Shown here: one piece after another, positions 32,156 through 37,991 of the stretch
How the letters are laid out: the number at the start of each line of letters is the position of its first letter
Position numbering within the stretch: position 1 is the first letter of the stretch
NCBI GenBank assembly: GCA_013289015.1
Contig: JABDAV010000022.1
Location: 1 to 37,991, forward strand
Reading direction: 5' to 3'
Length of the DNA stretch: 37,991 nt
DNA from: Bacteroidota bacterium
Lineage (GTDB): Bacteria > Bacteroidota > Bacteroidia > Chitinophagales > Chitinophagaceae
The notes under the pieces: generated by a model
Database searches by the model: none
Told to the model about the DNA's origin: nothing
The model's input: the letters and a program-made list of their open reading frames with translations, nothing else
Position numbers and translations under genes: made by a program

Positions 32156-32854
32156 ATGAAGGTTGCAAAAAATTATGTCAACGACTTTCTGCATCTCTTT
32201 TTTCCGCACCTGTGTATAGGTTGCGGTTCTGATATATTGAATACGCAAGATATTTTATGTGCTAAATGTATAGATGATCTTCCCGTAACAGGATTTATAG
32301 CTGCTATGGGTAATCCGGTAGAAAAAATATTCTATGGCAGAATAAATATTCAACGTGCGGGAAGCGCTTTTTATTTTACTAAAAATTCAGTGATGCAGCA
32401 TGCTATCATTCAACTTAAATATAAGAATAACAAACCGGCAGGCATTTTTCTCGGCAAATTATTGGGATGGCAAATTGCCCAAAGCACAAGATTTGATGAT
32501 GTTGACCTCATCGTTCCCGTACCGTTGAATGATAAAAAATTTTATAAGCGAGGATATAACCAGGCTGAAATTATTGCGAAAGGCATTGCTTCAATCTGGC
32601 ATAGACCGGTTGCTGCCAATGTTGTTGAAAGAGTTTTGTTTACCGAAACGCAAACACATAAAAACCGTGTTGACCGATGGAAAACTATGGAAGGGGTTTT
32701 TACTGTGAGCCAACCGGAAGCTATCGCAAACAAACATATTTTGCTGGTTGATGATGTGATTACAACGGGTTCAACATTAGAAGCATGCGGCCAGACAATT
32801 TTAAAAATTCCCGGAATTAAACTAAGCATAGCAACCCTTGCGTATACTATTTAA
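32156..32854 (+). CDS. comF: ComF family phosphoribosyltransferase-like protein
   Basis: A 232-residue protein with an N-terminal zinc finger (CIGCGSDILNTQDILCAKC) and a type I phosphoribosyltransferase domain: LIVPVPLNDKKFYKRGYNQA, then ILLVDDVITTGSTLEAC, the PRPP-binding loop. ComF proteins take part in natural transformation in some bacteria; the exact reaction is unknown. It probably shares a transcript with radA. The stop codon (32852-32854) lies inside the left terminal repeat of the palindromic element, so the last residues may have been shaped by that insertion. Confidence 0.92.
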   Translation: MKVAKNYVNDFLHLFFPHLCIGCGSDILNTQDILCAKCIDDLPVTGFIAAMGNPVEKIFYGRINIQRAGSAFYFTKNSVMQHAIIQLKYKNNKPAGIFLGKLLGWQIAQSTRFDDVDLIVPVPLNDKKFYKRGYNQAEIIAKGIASIWHRPVAANVVERVLFTETQTHKNRVDRWKTMEGVFTVSQPEAIANKHILLVDDVITTGSTLEACGQTILKIPGIKLSIATLAYTI

Positions 32855-33017
32855 CGTGAGTCCGGTTTAAGCATAAAATAATCCTGAAAGGATTAAATTT
32901 AAATAGCCCCGTAAGAATTATGGGCGAATAAATGTGTAAAGACATTGAACCACACAGGGGTTTAATTAATTGATCATGATATTAAGGCCCTCCAGGCTTA
33001 TCCCAAATTCACGTTAT
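32851..33017. repeat. Palindromic repeat element, copy 2 (MITE-like)
   Basis: The left end TTAACGTGAGTCC (32851) and right end AATTCACGTTA (about 33006-33016) are inverted versions of each other and of copy 1 ends. Internal hairpins include AATCC-TGAAA-GGATT and AGGCCCTCCAGGCTT. They occupy the same places as in copy 1, but arm bases differ in a compensating way. The element starts within the comF stop codon. Confidence 0.7.
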
Positions 33018-33691
33018 TTAGTATGCGATAATACAGGCGTGGCTATACCCAGGATACCTTTTGCCATGGAGCTGACAGGGGTTTGGTATGGGGTAAGGTT
33101 ACTATAAGGTTACTATAAAGTCTCTATAAGGTTACTATAAGGTTACTATAAGGTCTCCATGAAAGTGAAGCAGGATGGAAAAGAATATATAATTTTATAC
33201 AGCTATTTACAAACAGGATATCGTGGTATGTAAAGTAAGTTATAAAGCCCGGAATGGCAAAAAAAACCAGGAAAAATAAACTATTGGGCAGAAAGCCAAA
33301 TGATGTACCTGGCAGCACATGTTGCGAAAACGGAAACGATCCATGCAGCAAGCAAAGCAGTATATGATGTGCTGAAGATATATACCACAGGTTCGGGAGA
33401 AGGATCGCTATGGCAGCATATATTAAGCAAGATGCGGAATGCAACAGCATGCAAATAAAGATGAAGCCATTAATGTCGCCGCACTTAAATAAAAAAGATA
33501 ATTGCTACGAGGGGGAACTGCGAAGCAATCATTAAGACTTATACAAACAAATATGAACGAAATAAATCTCTCAATATTAACTCCTCAAAAATTCACGAGG
33601 CCTCTCCTGACGTAGAGGTTGACGGTCTAACTTTATAACGAAAAACAAACAGCGTATTATTCAACAGGAATTCAAATTTCTTATCCGAGCT
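33018..33691. other. Repeat-rich stretch without a supported gene
   Basis: It holds the 11-bp tandem array (33094-33159). It also has short open fragments: MKVKQDGKEYIILYSYLQTG at 33160 and, in another frame without a start, YWAESQMMYLAAHVAKTETI continuing to a stop near 33462. These read like coding relics but I recognise no family. A small hairpin CCTCT/AGAGG lies near 33600. The stretch is bounded by 13-bp direct repeats (33010 and 33692). Confidence 0.5.
33094..33159. repeat. Six tandem 11-bp repeats
   Basis: The units are TAAGGTTACTA (33094, 33105, 33127, 33138), with variants TAAAGTCTCTA (33116) and TAAGGTCTCCA (33149). The pattern is A-A-B-A-A-B'. The period equals one helical turn. 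Confidence 0.85.
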
Positions 33692-33704
33692 CACGTTATT
33701 TAGT
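33679..33704. repeat. Isolated right end of the palindromic element
   Basis: CTTATCC, four bases, then TCACGTTATTTAGT matches the right end of copy 2 (CTTATCC, five bases, TCACGTTATTTAGT). The 13 bases CACGTTATTTAGT are identical at 33010-33022 and 33692-33704. No matching hairpins precede this end, so it is a solo or rearranged end, directly upstream of the glutathione peroxidase promoter. Confidence 0.6.
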
Positions 33705-33736
33705 TTGCCTATCAAGTATTCAAAGCTATAACTTTG
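33705..33736 (+). promoter_or_regulatory. Glutathione peroxidase promoter
   Basis: TTG at 33705-33707, a 21-base spacer, and a perfect -7 box TAACTTTG at 33729-33736. The ATG is 23 bases downstream. Confidence 0.7.
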
Positions 33737-33759
33737 TACTAACTAAAATAAAATCTCGT

Positions 33760-34299
33760 ATGAAATCACTTCTGGTAGCTTTAGCTGTTGCTGTTGTATC
33801 TCTCTCATTTAACCCTGCACCAGTGTCTATTTATGATTTCAAGATCAAAGCAATAGATGGCAGCACTATTGACTTTTCAAAATTCAAAGGCAAAAAAATA
33901 TTGATTGTGAATACGGCTTCCAAATGTGGGTTTACTCCTCAGTATGACGGTCTTGAAAAATTATATGAGGCACACAAAGGCAATCTTGTAATTATAGGCT
34001 TTCCTTCCGATAATTTTGCCAACCAGGAATATCACAACGATGATTCCATTAGTTCATTCTGCAAGAAAAATTTTGGTGTCACTTTTCCACTTACAACAAG
34101 AGTAGATGTAAAAGGTCCCAATACAACGCCTGTTTTTAAATATCTATGCAATAAGGATGAGAACGGCGTTTTAGATGCCACCATTTCCTGGAACTTCAAC
34201 AAGTTCATTATTGATGAAAATGGAAACCTTCTTCAGCACTTTGATAGTAAGGTTACGCCAGATAGTCCTGAACTCTTACAATATATTGATCAGAAATAA
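33760..34299 (+). CDS. Exported glutathione peroxidase family protein
   Basis: A 179-residue thiol peroxidase that reduces hydrogen peroxide or lipid peroxides, probably with thioredoxin. The signal peptide is MKSLLVALAVAVVSLSFNPA. The peroxidatic cysteine is C56 in NTASKCGFTPQY. The family FPCNQF block is FPSDNFANQE here, so the tetrad glutamine position holds N85. The W and N of the tetrad are in ISWNFNKF. A second cysteine in SSFCKKNFGVTFP may be the resolving one. The length is normal. The 3' end overlaps the convergent beta-barrel gene by 10 bases. Confidence 0.93.
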   Translation: MKSLLVALAVAVVSLSFNPAPVSIYDFKIKAIDGSTIDFSKFKGKKILIVNTASKCGFTPQYDGLEKLYEAHKGNLVIIGFPSDNFANQEYHNDDSISSFCKKNFGVTFPLTTRVDVKGPNTTPVFKYLCNKDENGVLDATISWNFNKFIIDENGNLLQHFDSKVTPDSPELLQYIDQK

Positions 34300-35042
34300 G
34301 ATCCGTGTGCGTAAGGCTTTTCTTTTGCTGTGTGATAATAATGCTGCGGAATATAAATTTTTAGATTTAATTGTAACAGGCTTAGCCAGCTTTGTTCAGA
34401 AGCAGATTCACCTCCGGGGAGAATATTTTTTAACCCAAACCTGTAGGTTGCATATAGTTCAATTGATTTGCTAAAGTTCAGCCCTGCGCCTATATCAAAT
34501 CCCATGTTGGCATTTGCGAGGTCGAAAGTGGCGTCTTTATTGGAAGTTCTGCCATAAGTTATAGAATGCGAATCGGAAGATTCTCTCACTTTCACAGGCT
34601 CACCTGTCACGGAATCCTGCACATAATAAGTAGAATGCTTATCTATTTTTCCTCCAATACCAAACTGAACATCCATACCGCCATATAACTTCAGCCCTAA
34701 ATTTTTTGAAAAATCGAATTGGTAAGCAGCTCCAAAAGGTATAGAAACAAACAACGGCTTATAGTCGGCCGTAGTAGTCACGCTTGAAAAACCTGTTGCT
34801 GAAGAATCCAGCGTAAAGTTTTGATAGGTAACATTCGCTCCTAAATAAAGAAAATAATTAAAATGCGTGTAGTATTCAACACCGCCACCTATTTGTCCGC
34901 CAAAACCGCCTTTACTATCTATGTCTCCGGCTCCTTTAATACCTAAATGTGAATAATTTCCTCCTGCTTGTCCATAAAAACCAAATTGCGCGTGAGCTGC
35001 AGCCGATATAAAGATTCCCAAAGCTATTAGCCATTTCTTCAT
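34290..35042 (-). CDS. Outer-membrane beta-barrel protein (porin-like)
   Basis: A 250-residue exported beta-barrel. From the ATG at 35042 it has a signal peptide (MKKWLIALGIFISAAAHAQF), then alternating strands such as FGFYGQAGGNYSHLGIKG, GGGVEYYTHFNYFLYLGANV and IELYATYRFGLKNI. This fits the OMP_b-brl_2 type. Function is unknown. The last strand (LSLLQLNLKIY) would normally end in an aromatic residue, but the frame runs about 18 residues further (PQHYYHTAKEKPYAHGSYF) and overlaps the glutathione peroxidase gene. The tail may be a read-on after loss of the original stop. An in-frame ATG at 35060 would add 6 residues. Confidence 0.8.
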   Translation of the reverse strand: MKKWLIALGIFISAAAHAQFGFYGQAGGNYSHLGIKGAGDIDSKGGFGGQIGGGVEYYTHFNYFLYLGANVTYQNFTLDSSATGFSSVTTTADYKPLFVSIPFGAAYQFDFSKNLGLKLYGGMDVQFGIGGKIDKHSTYYVQDSVTGEPVKVRESSDSHSITYGRTSNKDATFDLANANMGFDIGAGLNFSKSIELYATYRFGLKNILPGGESASEQSWLSLLQLNLKIYIPQHYYHTAKEKPYAHGSYF

Positions 35043-35152
35043 AAGCGAATTTTTTTGCAAAGAAAAGATATTTGAGTCTGTTCGTAACCGTATAAACGAA
35101 ATTTTAATAGTTTGGCAACCCTTGCAGAAAAAATAAATTTTCAGTTTAACAT

Positions 35153-35214
35153 TTCCGAAATACTTCGTAATTATTTTTTCTCTCTATATTTGATCTACTA
35201 AATATTTCGTAGAT
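35153..35214 (+). promoter_or_regulatory. PDZ-gene promoter flanked by two palindromic operators
   Basis: A perfect -7 box TATATTTG lies at 35185-35192. Just after it, 35193-35214 is a 22-bp palindrome with one mismatch (core CTACTAAATATTTCGTAG). Upstream, at the -33 position, lies a related imperfect site, CCGAAATACTTCGTA (35155-35169). Both share CGAAATA or TTCGTA halves. The pattern resembles BlaI/MecI-type operators, but that is inference. Confidence 0.5.
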
Positions 35215-35231
35215 TATAAAATCCACTCGTT

Positions 35232-36218
35232 ATGACAAAGACATTAAAGCTGCTCGGTTTGTTGCTTACTTTTTATTCCAATGCAGCCATGCTGTATGCT
35301 CAAAGTACAAGCATTTCGGCTGATACATCTAAAGATCAAAACATCATCATCCACAAAAAAAATTCTTCCAACGAAAAAATTACGGTGGTCATTGACGGTA
35401 ATAATATTACTGTAAACGGCAAACCTGTAGATGATTTTAAAAGCAAAGACATTGATATCATAAAACAGGATATGGCCGATAATGATTTTGAAATGTTAGC
35501 CGATGGAGATATGCATATGATGGCGCCGCCCCCTCCGCAGGCAAGATCATTTAATAAAGATATGATGCGTAGTATAAAATCTAATTCAGCATTCCTGGGG
35601 GTTATGACTGAAAAAAATGATCAGGGCGCCAAAGTAACTGATGTAACTGACGGAAGTGCTGCGGAAAAAACAGGTTTAAAAGAAGGCGATATTATTATCA
35701 AAGTGGGTGAAGATAAAGTTGCCGGGCCTGATGATCTGTATAAAGCTCTGGGCAAACATAAACCCGGCGAAAAAGTAACGATCACTTATTTAAGAGATGG
35801 AAAACAATCTACCGCAAACGCTACATTGGGTAAATCAGAACAGGTAAGGGTTTACTCCTGGAATGCACCCGGTGGAGATGAGTTTTATAAAAATAGCGAA
35901 CCATACAATTTTTCTTATTCATGGAACGGCGGCGACCGGCCACGCCTCGGTATTTCGGCTCAGGATATAGAAGAAGGAAACGGTGTAAAAATTATTGATG
36001 TGGATGACGATGATTCTCCTGCTGCAAAAGCCGGTTTAAAAGAAGGCGATATCATTACACAGGTAAATGGAACAGCTATTACATCAACCGAAGATCTTAA
36101 GCAAGGCATGCATGATCTTAAAAAAGGAGACACGGTAAAAATTACTTACAAACGCAACAATCAAACACAAACTGTTGACGTTAAATTTCCGAAAGAATTA
36201 AAAACAGTAAATCTCTAA
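35232..36218 (+). CDS. Exported protein with two PDZ domains
   Basis: A 328-residue protein. The signal peptide is MTKTLKLLGLLLTFYSNAAM with LYAQ. Residues 30-115 are low-complexity and charged. PDZ 1 spans about 118-200 (SAFLGVMTEKNDQGAKVTDV, then GLKEGDIIIKVGEDKV). PDZ 2 spans about 232-322 (RLGISAQDIEEGNGVKIIDV, then GLKEGDIITQVNG). No protease domain is present, so it is not a DegP/HtrA protease. It may act as a periplasmic scaffold or protease adaptor. The strong palindromes at its promoter suggest tight control, and a terminator follows directly. Confidence 0.9.
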   Translation: MTKTLKLLGLLLTFYSNAAMLYAQSTSISADTSKDQNIIIHKKNSSNEKITVVIDGNNITVNGKPVDDFKSKDIDIIKQDMADNDFEMLADGDMHMMAPPPPQARSFNKDMMRSIKSNSAFLGVMTEKNDQGAKVTDVTDGSAAEKTGLKEGDIIIKVGEDKVAGPDDLYKALGKHKPGEKVTITYLRDGKQSTANATLGKSEQVRVYSWNAPGGDEFYKNSEPYNFSYSWNGGDRPRLGISAQDIEEGNGVKIIDVDDDDSPAAKAGLKEGDIITQVNGTAITSTEDLKQGMHDLKKGDTVKITYKRNNQTQTVDVKFPKELKTVNL

Positions 36219-36244
36219 ATACTTTCATTTTTCTCATGTGCAAA

Positions 36245-36275
36245 AAACCGCTGTTTTCTAACGGCGGTTTTTTAT
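36245..36275 (+). terminator. Terminator of the PDZ gene
   Basis: AAACCGCTG (36245-36253) pairs with CGGCGGTTT (36262-36270) over 9 bp, loop TTTTCTAA, followed by a T-rich run. Confidence 0.85.
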
Positions 36276-36329
36276 TTTTGCTGAGCGGTATTCCTGCGGA
36301 ACAGGCTTTTCATATTCCAGCTAATATTT

Positions 36330-36614
36330 ATGACCTACGATGAATTTTTACTAACCATTGAAAACGATGAGTTGCCATCGGATCAACCTTTGTACATACA
36401 GGCTTTATGGTGGGATGCAAAAAGCGATTGGGATAAAGCGCACTCATTAATTGATTCGCTTGATGATAAAAATTCCTGCCATGTGCATGCATATTTACAT
36501 CGGAAAGAGGGCGATATTTCTAATGCGGATTATTGGTACAATCGCGCACATGTACAACGACCTGCCGTAAATCTTCAGGAGGAATGGAAATCAATTACAA
36601 TGGAATTATTATAA
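36330..36614 (+). CDS. Small soluble protein of unknown function
   Basis: A 94-residue, acidic, tryptophan-rich protein without a signal peptide. Landmarks are DQPLYIQALWWDAKSDWDKA, HSLIDSLDDKNSCHVHAYLH and DISNADYWYNRAHVQRP. The spacing of W/Y/A resembles one or two helical TPR-like repeats (ALWWDAKSDWDKAHSLID; ISNADYWYNRA). I do not recognise a named family. It has its own transcription unit after the PDZ terminator and lies 63 bases before the sigma factor gene. Confidence 0.8.
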   Translation: MTYDEFLLTIENDELPSDQPLYIQALWWDAKSDWDKAHSLIDSLDDKNSCHVHAYLHRKEGDISNADYWYNRAHVQRPAVNLQEEWKSITMELL

Positions 36615-36677
36615 AAAAAAGCAACCTTTTTACATTTATACTGGTTTTTATCAATATAAAAATTATTTAGCGCCGGC

Positions 36678-37253
36678 TTGGATGAACTTTTACATATTAT
36701 GCAGGGCTGTATGGATAATGATCCAAAATGCCAAAAGATGCTTTACGACAGGTATCTTTCCTATGCATTGCGTATCTCGTATCGTTACGTACATTCTTTT
36801 GAAAACGCTGCACACGCCGCTAATGATGCGTTCGTAAAAATTTTTAAGAACTTCAAAAAGTTTGAGATAAGAGATTATGAACATGTAGAAAGTATGTTGC
36901 TTGGGTGGATAAGAAGAATTGTTATTAATGCATCGATAGATTTCATGGGACGGGAAAACCTGGTTTCCACCAACGGCGTCTTACTCCAGGAACACCATGA
37001 GCATACGGGCGTAAATAACAACGGCGAAAACAGTATTGTATATAAAGAATTAATATCCCTTATAAAAAAATTAAGTCCGGCCTATAAAGTGGTTTTTAAT
37101 TTATATGTTATTGATGGATACACACACCAGGAAATCGCAAACATGCTTGGAATTTCTGTGGGCACATCCAAATCGAATCTTTCAAAGGCAAGGGCATTTC
37201 TTCAAAAATATTTAGTAAAGGACGACAAAGGCAATATACTATGCTTTACATGA
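36678..37253 (+). CDS. ECF sigma factor coupled to a beta-barrel partner
   Basis: A 191-residue group 4 sigma factor. Region 2 spans about 15-90 (MLYDRYLSYALRISYRYVHS, FENAAHAANDAFVKIFKNFK). Region 4 spans about 128-182 (KLSPAYKVVFNLYVIDGYTH, QEIANMLGISVGTSKSNLSK). The start is either TTG at 36678 (MDELLHIMQGCMDND) or ATG at 36699 (MQGCMDND). The longer form keeps the family's first helix, while ATG is the commoner start codon. The stop overlaps the next gene's ATG by four bases (ATGA, 37250-37253), the usual coupling to its membrane regulator. Confidence 0.9.
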   Translation: MDELLHIMQGCMDNDPKCQKMLYDRYLSYALRISYRYVHSFENAAHAANDAFVKIFKNFKKFEIRDYEHVESMLLGWIRRIVINASIDFMGRENLVSTNGVLLQEHHEHTGVNNNGENSIVYKELISLIKKLSPAYKVVFNLYVIDGYTHQEIANMLGISVGTSKSNLSKARAFLQKYLVKDDKGNILCFT

Positions 37254-37991
37254 AAGAAGACGATATGGATGAAATGATGCGTAAAGCTGCTGAAAACTAT
37301 GAAGTGGATGCAGAAGGGGCTGCTGACTGGCACGCTGTGTATAAAGCCGTTCACGAAAGTGAAGACAGCCCACCCCCTGAAGAGAAAAAAAGGAAACGCC
37401 GCTTTGCGTTTTGGTGGTTATTACTGATTCCGCTTGGCTGGGTGTCCAATACTGAATACAATAAGATTAAGGATACACATATAAAACAGGTAGTCAGTTC
37501 ACGGGCAGCAGAATCAAAAACAAATAATAATGATCAACAACTCGCTTCTGCCCCGACCGATCTAAAAACTGATAATGTAAAAAATAATAATGCTGCAAAA
37601 AAAAATAGTCCGGCAGCAGGAAAACAAACTGTCCGGTTTGGGTTAAGGCATTTTACTGCAAATACAAATTCGCATAATGCGACGTCATCAAGCAGTAATG
37701 GCAAGTTAAATAGTAACAATACTCTCCTGCAAACCCAACAATCTGATAGTAACCAGCCACAAGCTTCATCAAAATCTACCATGCCGGTTAATGTAGCCCC
37801 CGGTGATGAAAGCAATAATGTAAGTAACTCATCTGATAAGACTGTGGCAGCAAACGAAACAAAAAATACTTTACCTGCTTTAATAAATGATACTGCAACG
37901 CATCATAACAATAATGCTGTTGCAACACAACCTTCAATCAAAACCCTAAAAACCAATGCGCATTATTTTTATGCCGGCCTTGTTGCAGGCG
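37250..37991 (+). CDS. Membrane-anchored anti-sigma-like protein with beta-barrel start, cut by the window edge
   Basis: The frame from the ATG at 37250 is open to the right edge (247 residues seen). Residues 1-50 are an acidic cytoplasmic segment (MKEDDMDEMMRKAAENYEVD, then DWHAVYKAVHESEDSPPPEE). KKRKRR precedes one transmembrane helix (FAFWWLLLIPLGWV, about 51-64). Then come about 165 residues rich in N, S, T and Q, a periplasmic linker. The last visible residues, NAHYFYAGLVAG, look like the first strand of an outer-membrane beta-barrel domain. Such sigma-coupled proteins are common in Bacteroidota and probably act as anti-sigma factors. The long linker may span the periplasm. The 3' end is missing. 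Confidence 0.85.
   Translation, partial: MKEDDMDEMMRKAAENYEVDAEGAADWHAVYKAVHESEDSPPPEEKKRKRRFAFWWLLLIPLGWVSNTEYNKIKDTHIKQVVSSRAAESKTNNNDQQLASAPTDLKTDNVKNNNAAKKNSPAAGKQTVRFGLRHFTANTNSHNATSSSSNGKLNSNNTLLQTQQSDSNQPQASSKSTMPVNVAPGDESNNVSNSSDKTVAANETKNTLPALINDTATHHNNNAVATQPSIKTLKTNAHYFYAGLVAG

Noticed and set aside
33124-33450. Minus-strand open frame of 108 residues
   Set aside because: It starts across the repeat-rich stretch and includes the 11-bp array; composition is leucine/serine/phenylalanine-rich with no recognisable domain.

Overview
The window is about 38 kb of an AT-rich genome from the phylum Bacteroidota, most likely a member of Chitinophagales/Chitinophagaceae. This rests on the gene families (PafA-type alkaline phosphatase, OprO/P-like porin, ECF sigma factor coupled to a membrane-anchored beta-barrel protein, short alpha-glucan phosphorylase-like protein) and on promoters that fit the Bacteroidota -33 TTG / -7 TAnnTTTG pattern. 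No tRNA or rRNA gene and no CRISPR array were seen. The assignment is inference from gene content, not from a marker tree.

Region 1 (1-5.2 kb) is a CRISPR-Cas type II-C locus cut by the left edge. A large Cas9 gene on the minus strand (1298 codons visible, no stop reached) is followed upstream, in divergent orientation, by an RNA-rich 820-bp stretch. It holds two different tracrRNA-like genes. The one nearest cas9 carries a repeat-like half in cis with its anti-repeat, so it folds like a natural single guide. The 11 bases just 5' of that repeat half match the cas9 promoter region exactly. This resembles the long tracrRNA (tracr-L) autorepressor of Streptococcus pyogenes and is the most exciting candidate here. 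The second tracrRNA has a good promoter and a plain anti-repeat. Between and after them lie a duplicated tracrRNA tail, a broken copy of an MNT nucleotidyltransferase gene, an intact MNT gene and a truncated HEPN (HepT) partner.

Region 2 (5.2-11 kb) looks like an asparagine/aspartate module: a DASS dicarboxylate transporter, divergent to an exported aspartase, an exported type II asparaginase and an outer-membrane porin. Region 3 (11-20.4 kb) holds a DUF481 outer-membrane protein, a COG2509 FAD protein, VanZ, a fasciclin protein, and a likely operon (ybjQ with an internal stop, a small unknown gene, cyclophilin, gcvH, ECF sigma, anti-sigma), then serS and an L,D-transpeptidase. The sigma/anti-sigma/fasciclin neighbourhood recalls mycobacterial SigK-RskA-MPT70/83.

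Region 4 (20.4-24 kb) has a gene-poor stretch with an IS21 IstA relic and a 200-bp palindromic repeat element, then mntR-mntH with a DtxR-type operator. Region 5 (24-32.9 kb) is mostly core or housekeeping: a lipoprotein, a phosphorylase-like protein with an altered cofactor lysine, PafA, a response regulator, a GroES-like protein, a zinc metallopeptidase, RadA and ComF. Region 6 (32.85-33.7 kb) is an 850-bp repeat-rich stretch with a second copy of the palindromic element and an 11-bp tandem repeat. Region 7 (33.7 kb to the end) has glutathione peroxidase, a beta-barrel protein, a PDZ protein under palindromic operators, a small unknown gene and an ECF sigma factor coupled to an anti-sigma-like beta-barrel gene cut by the right edge.
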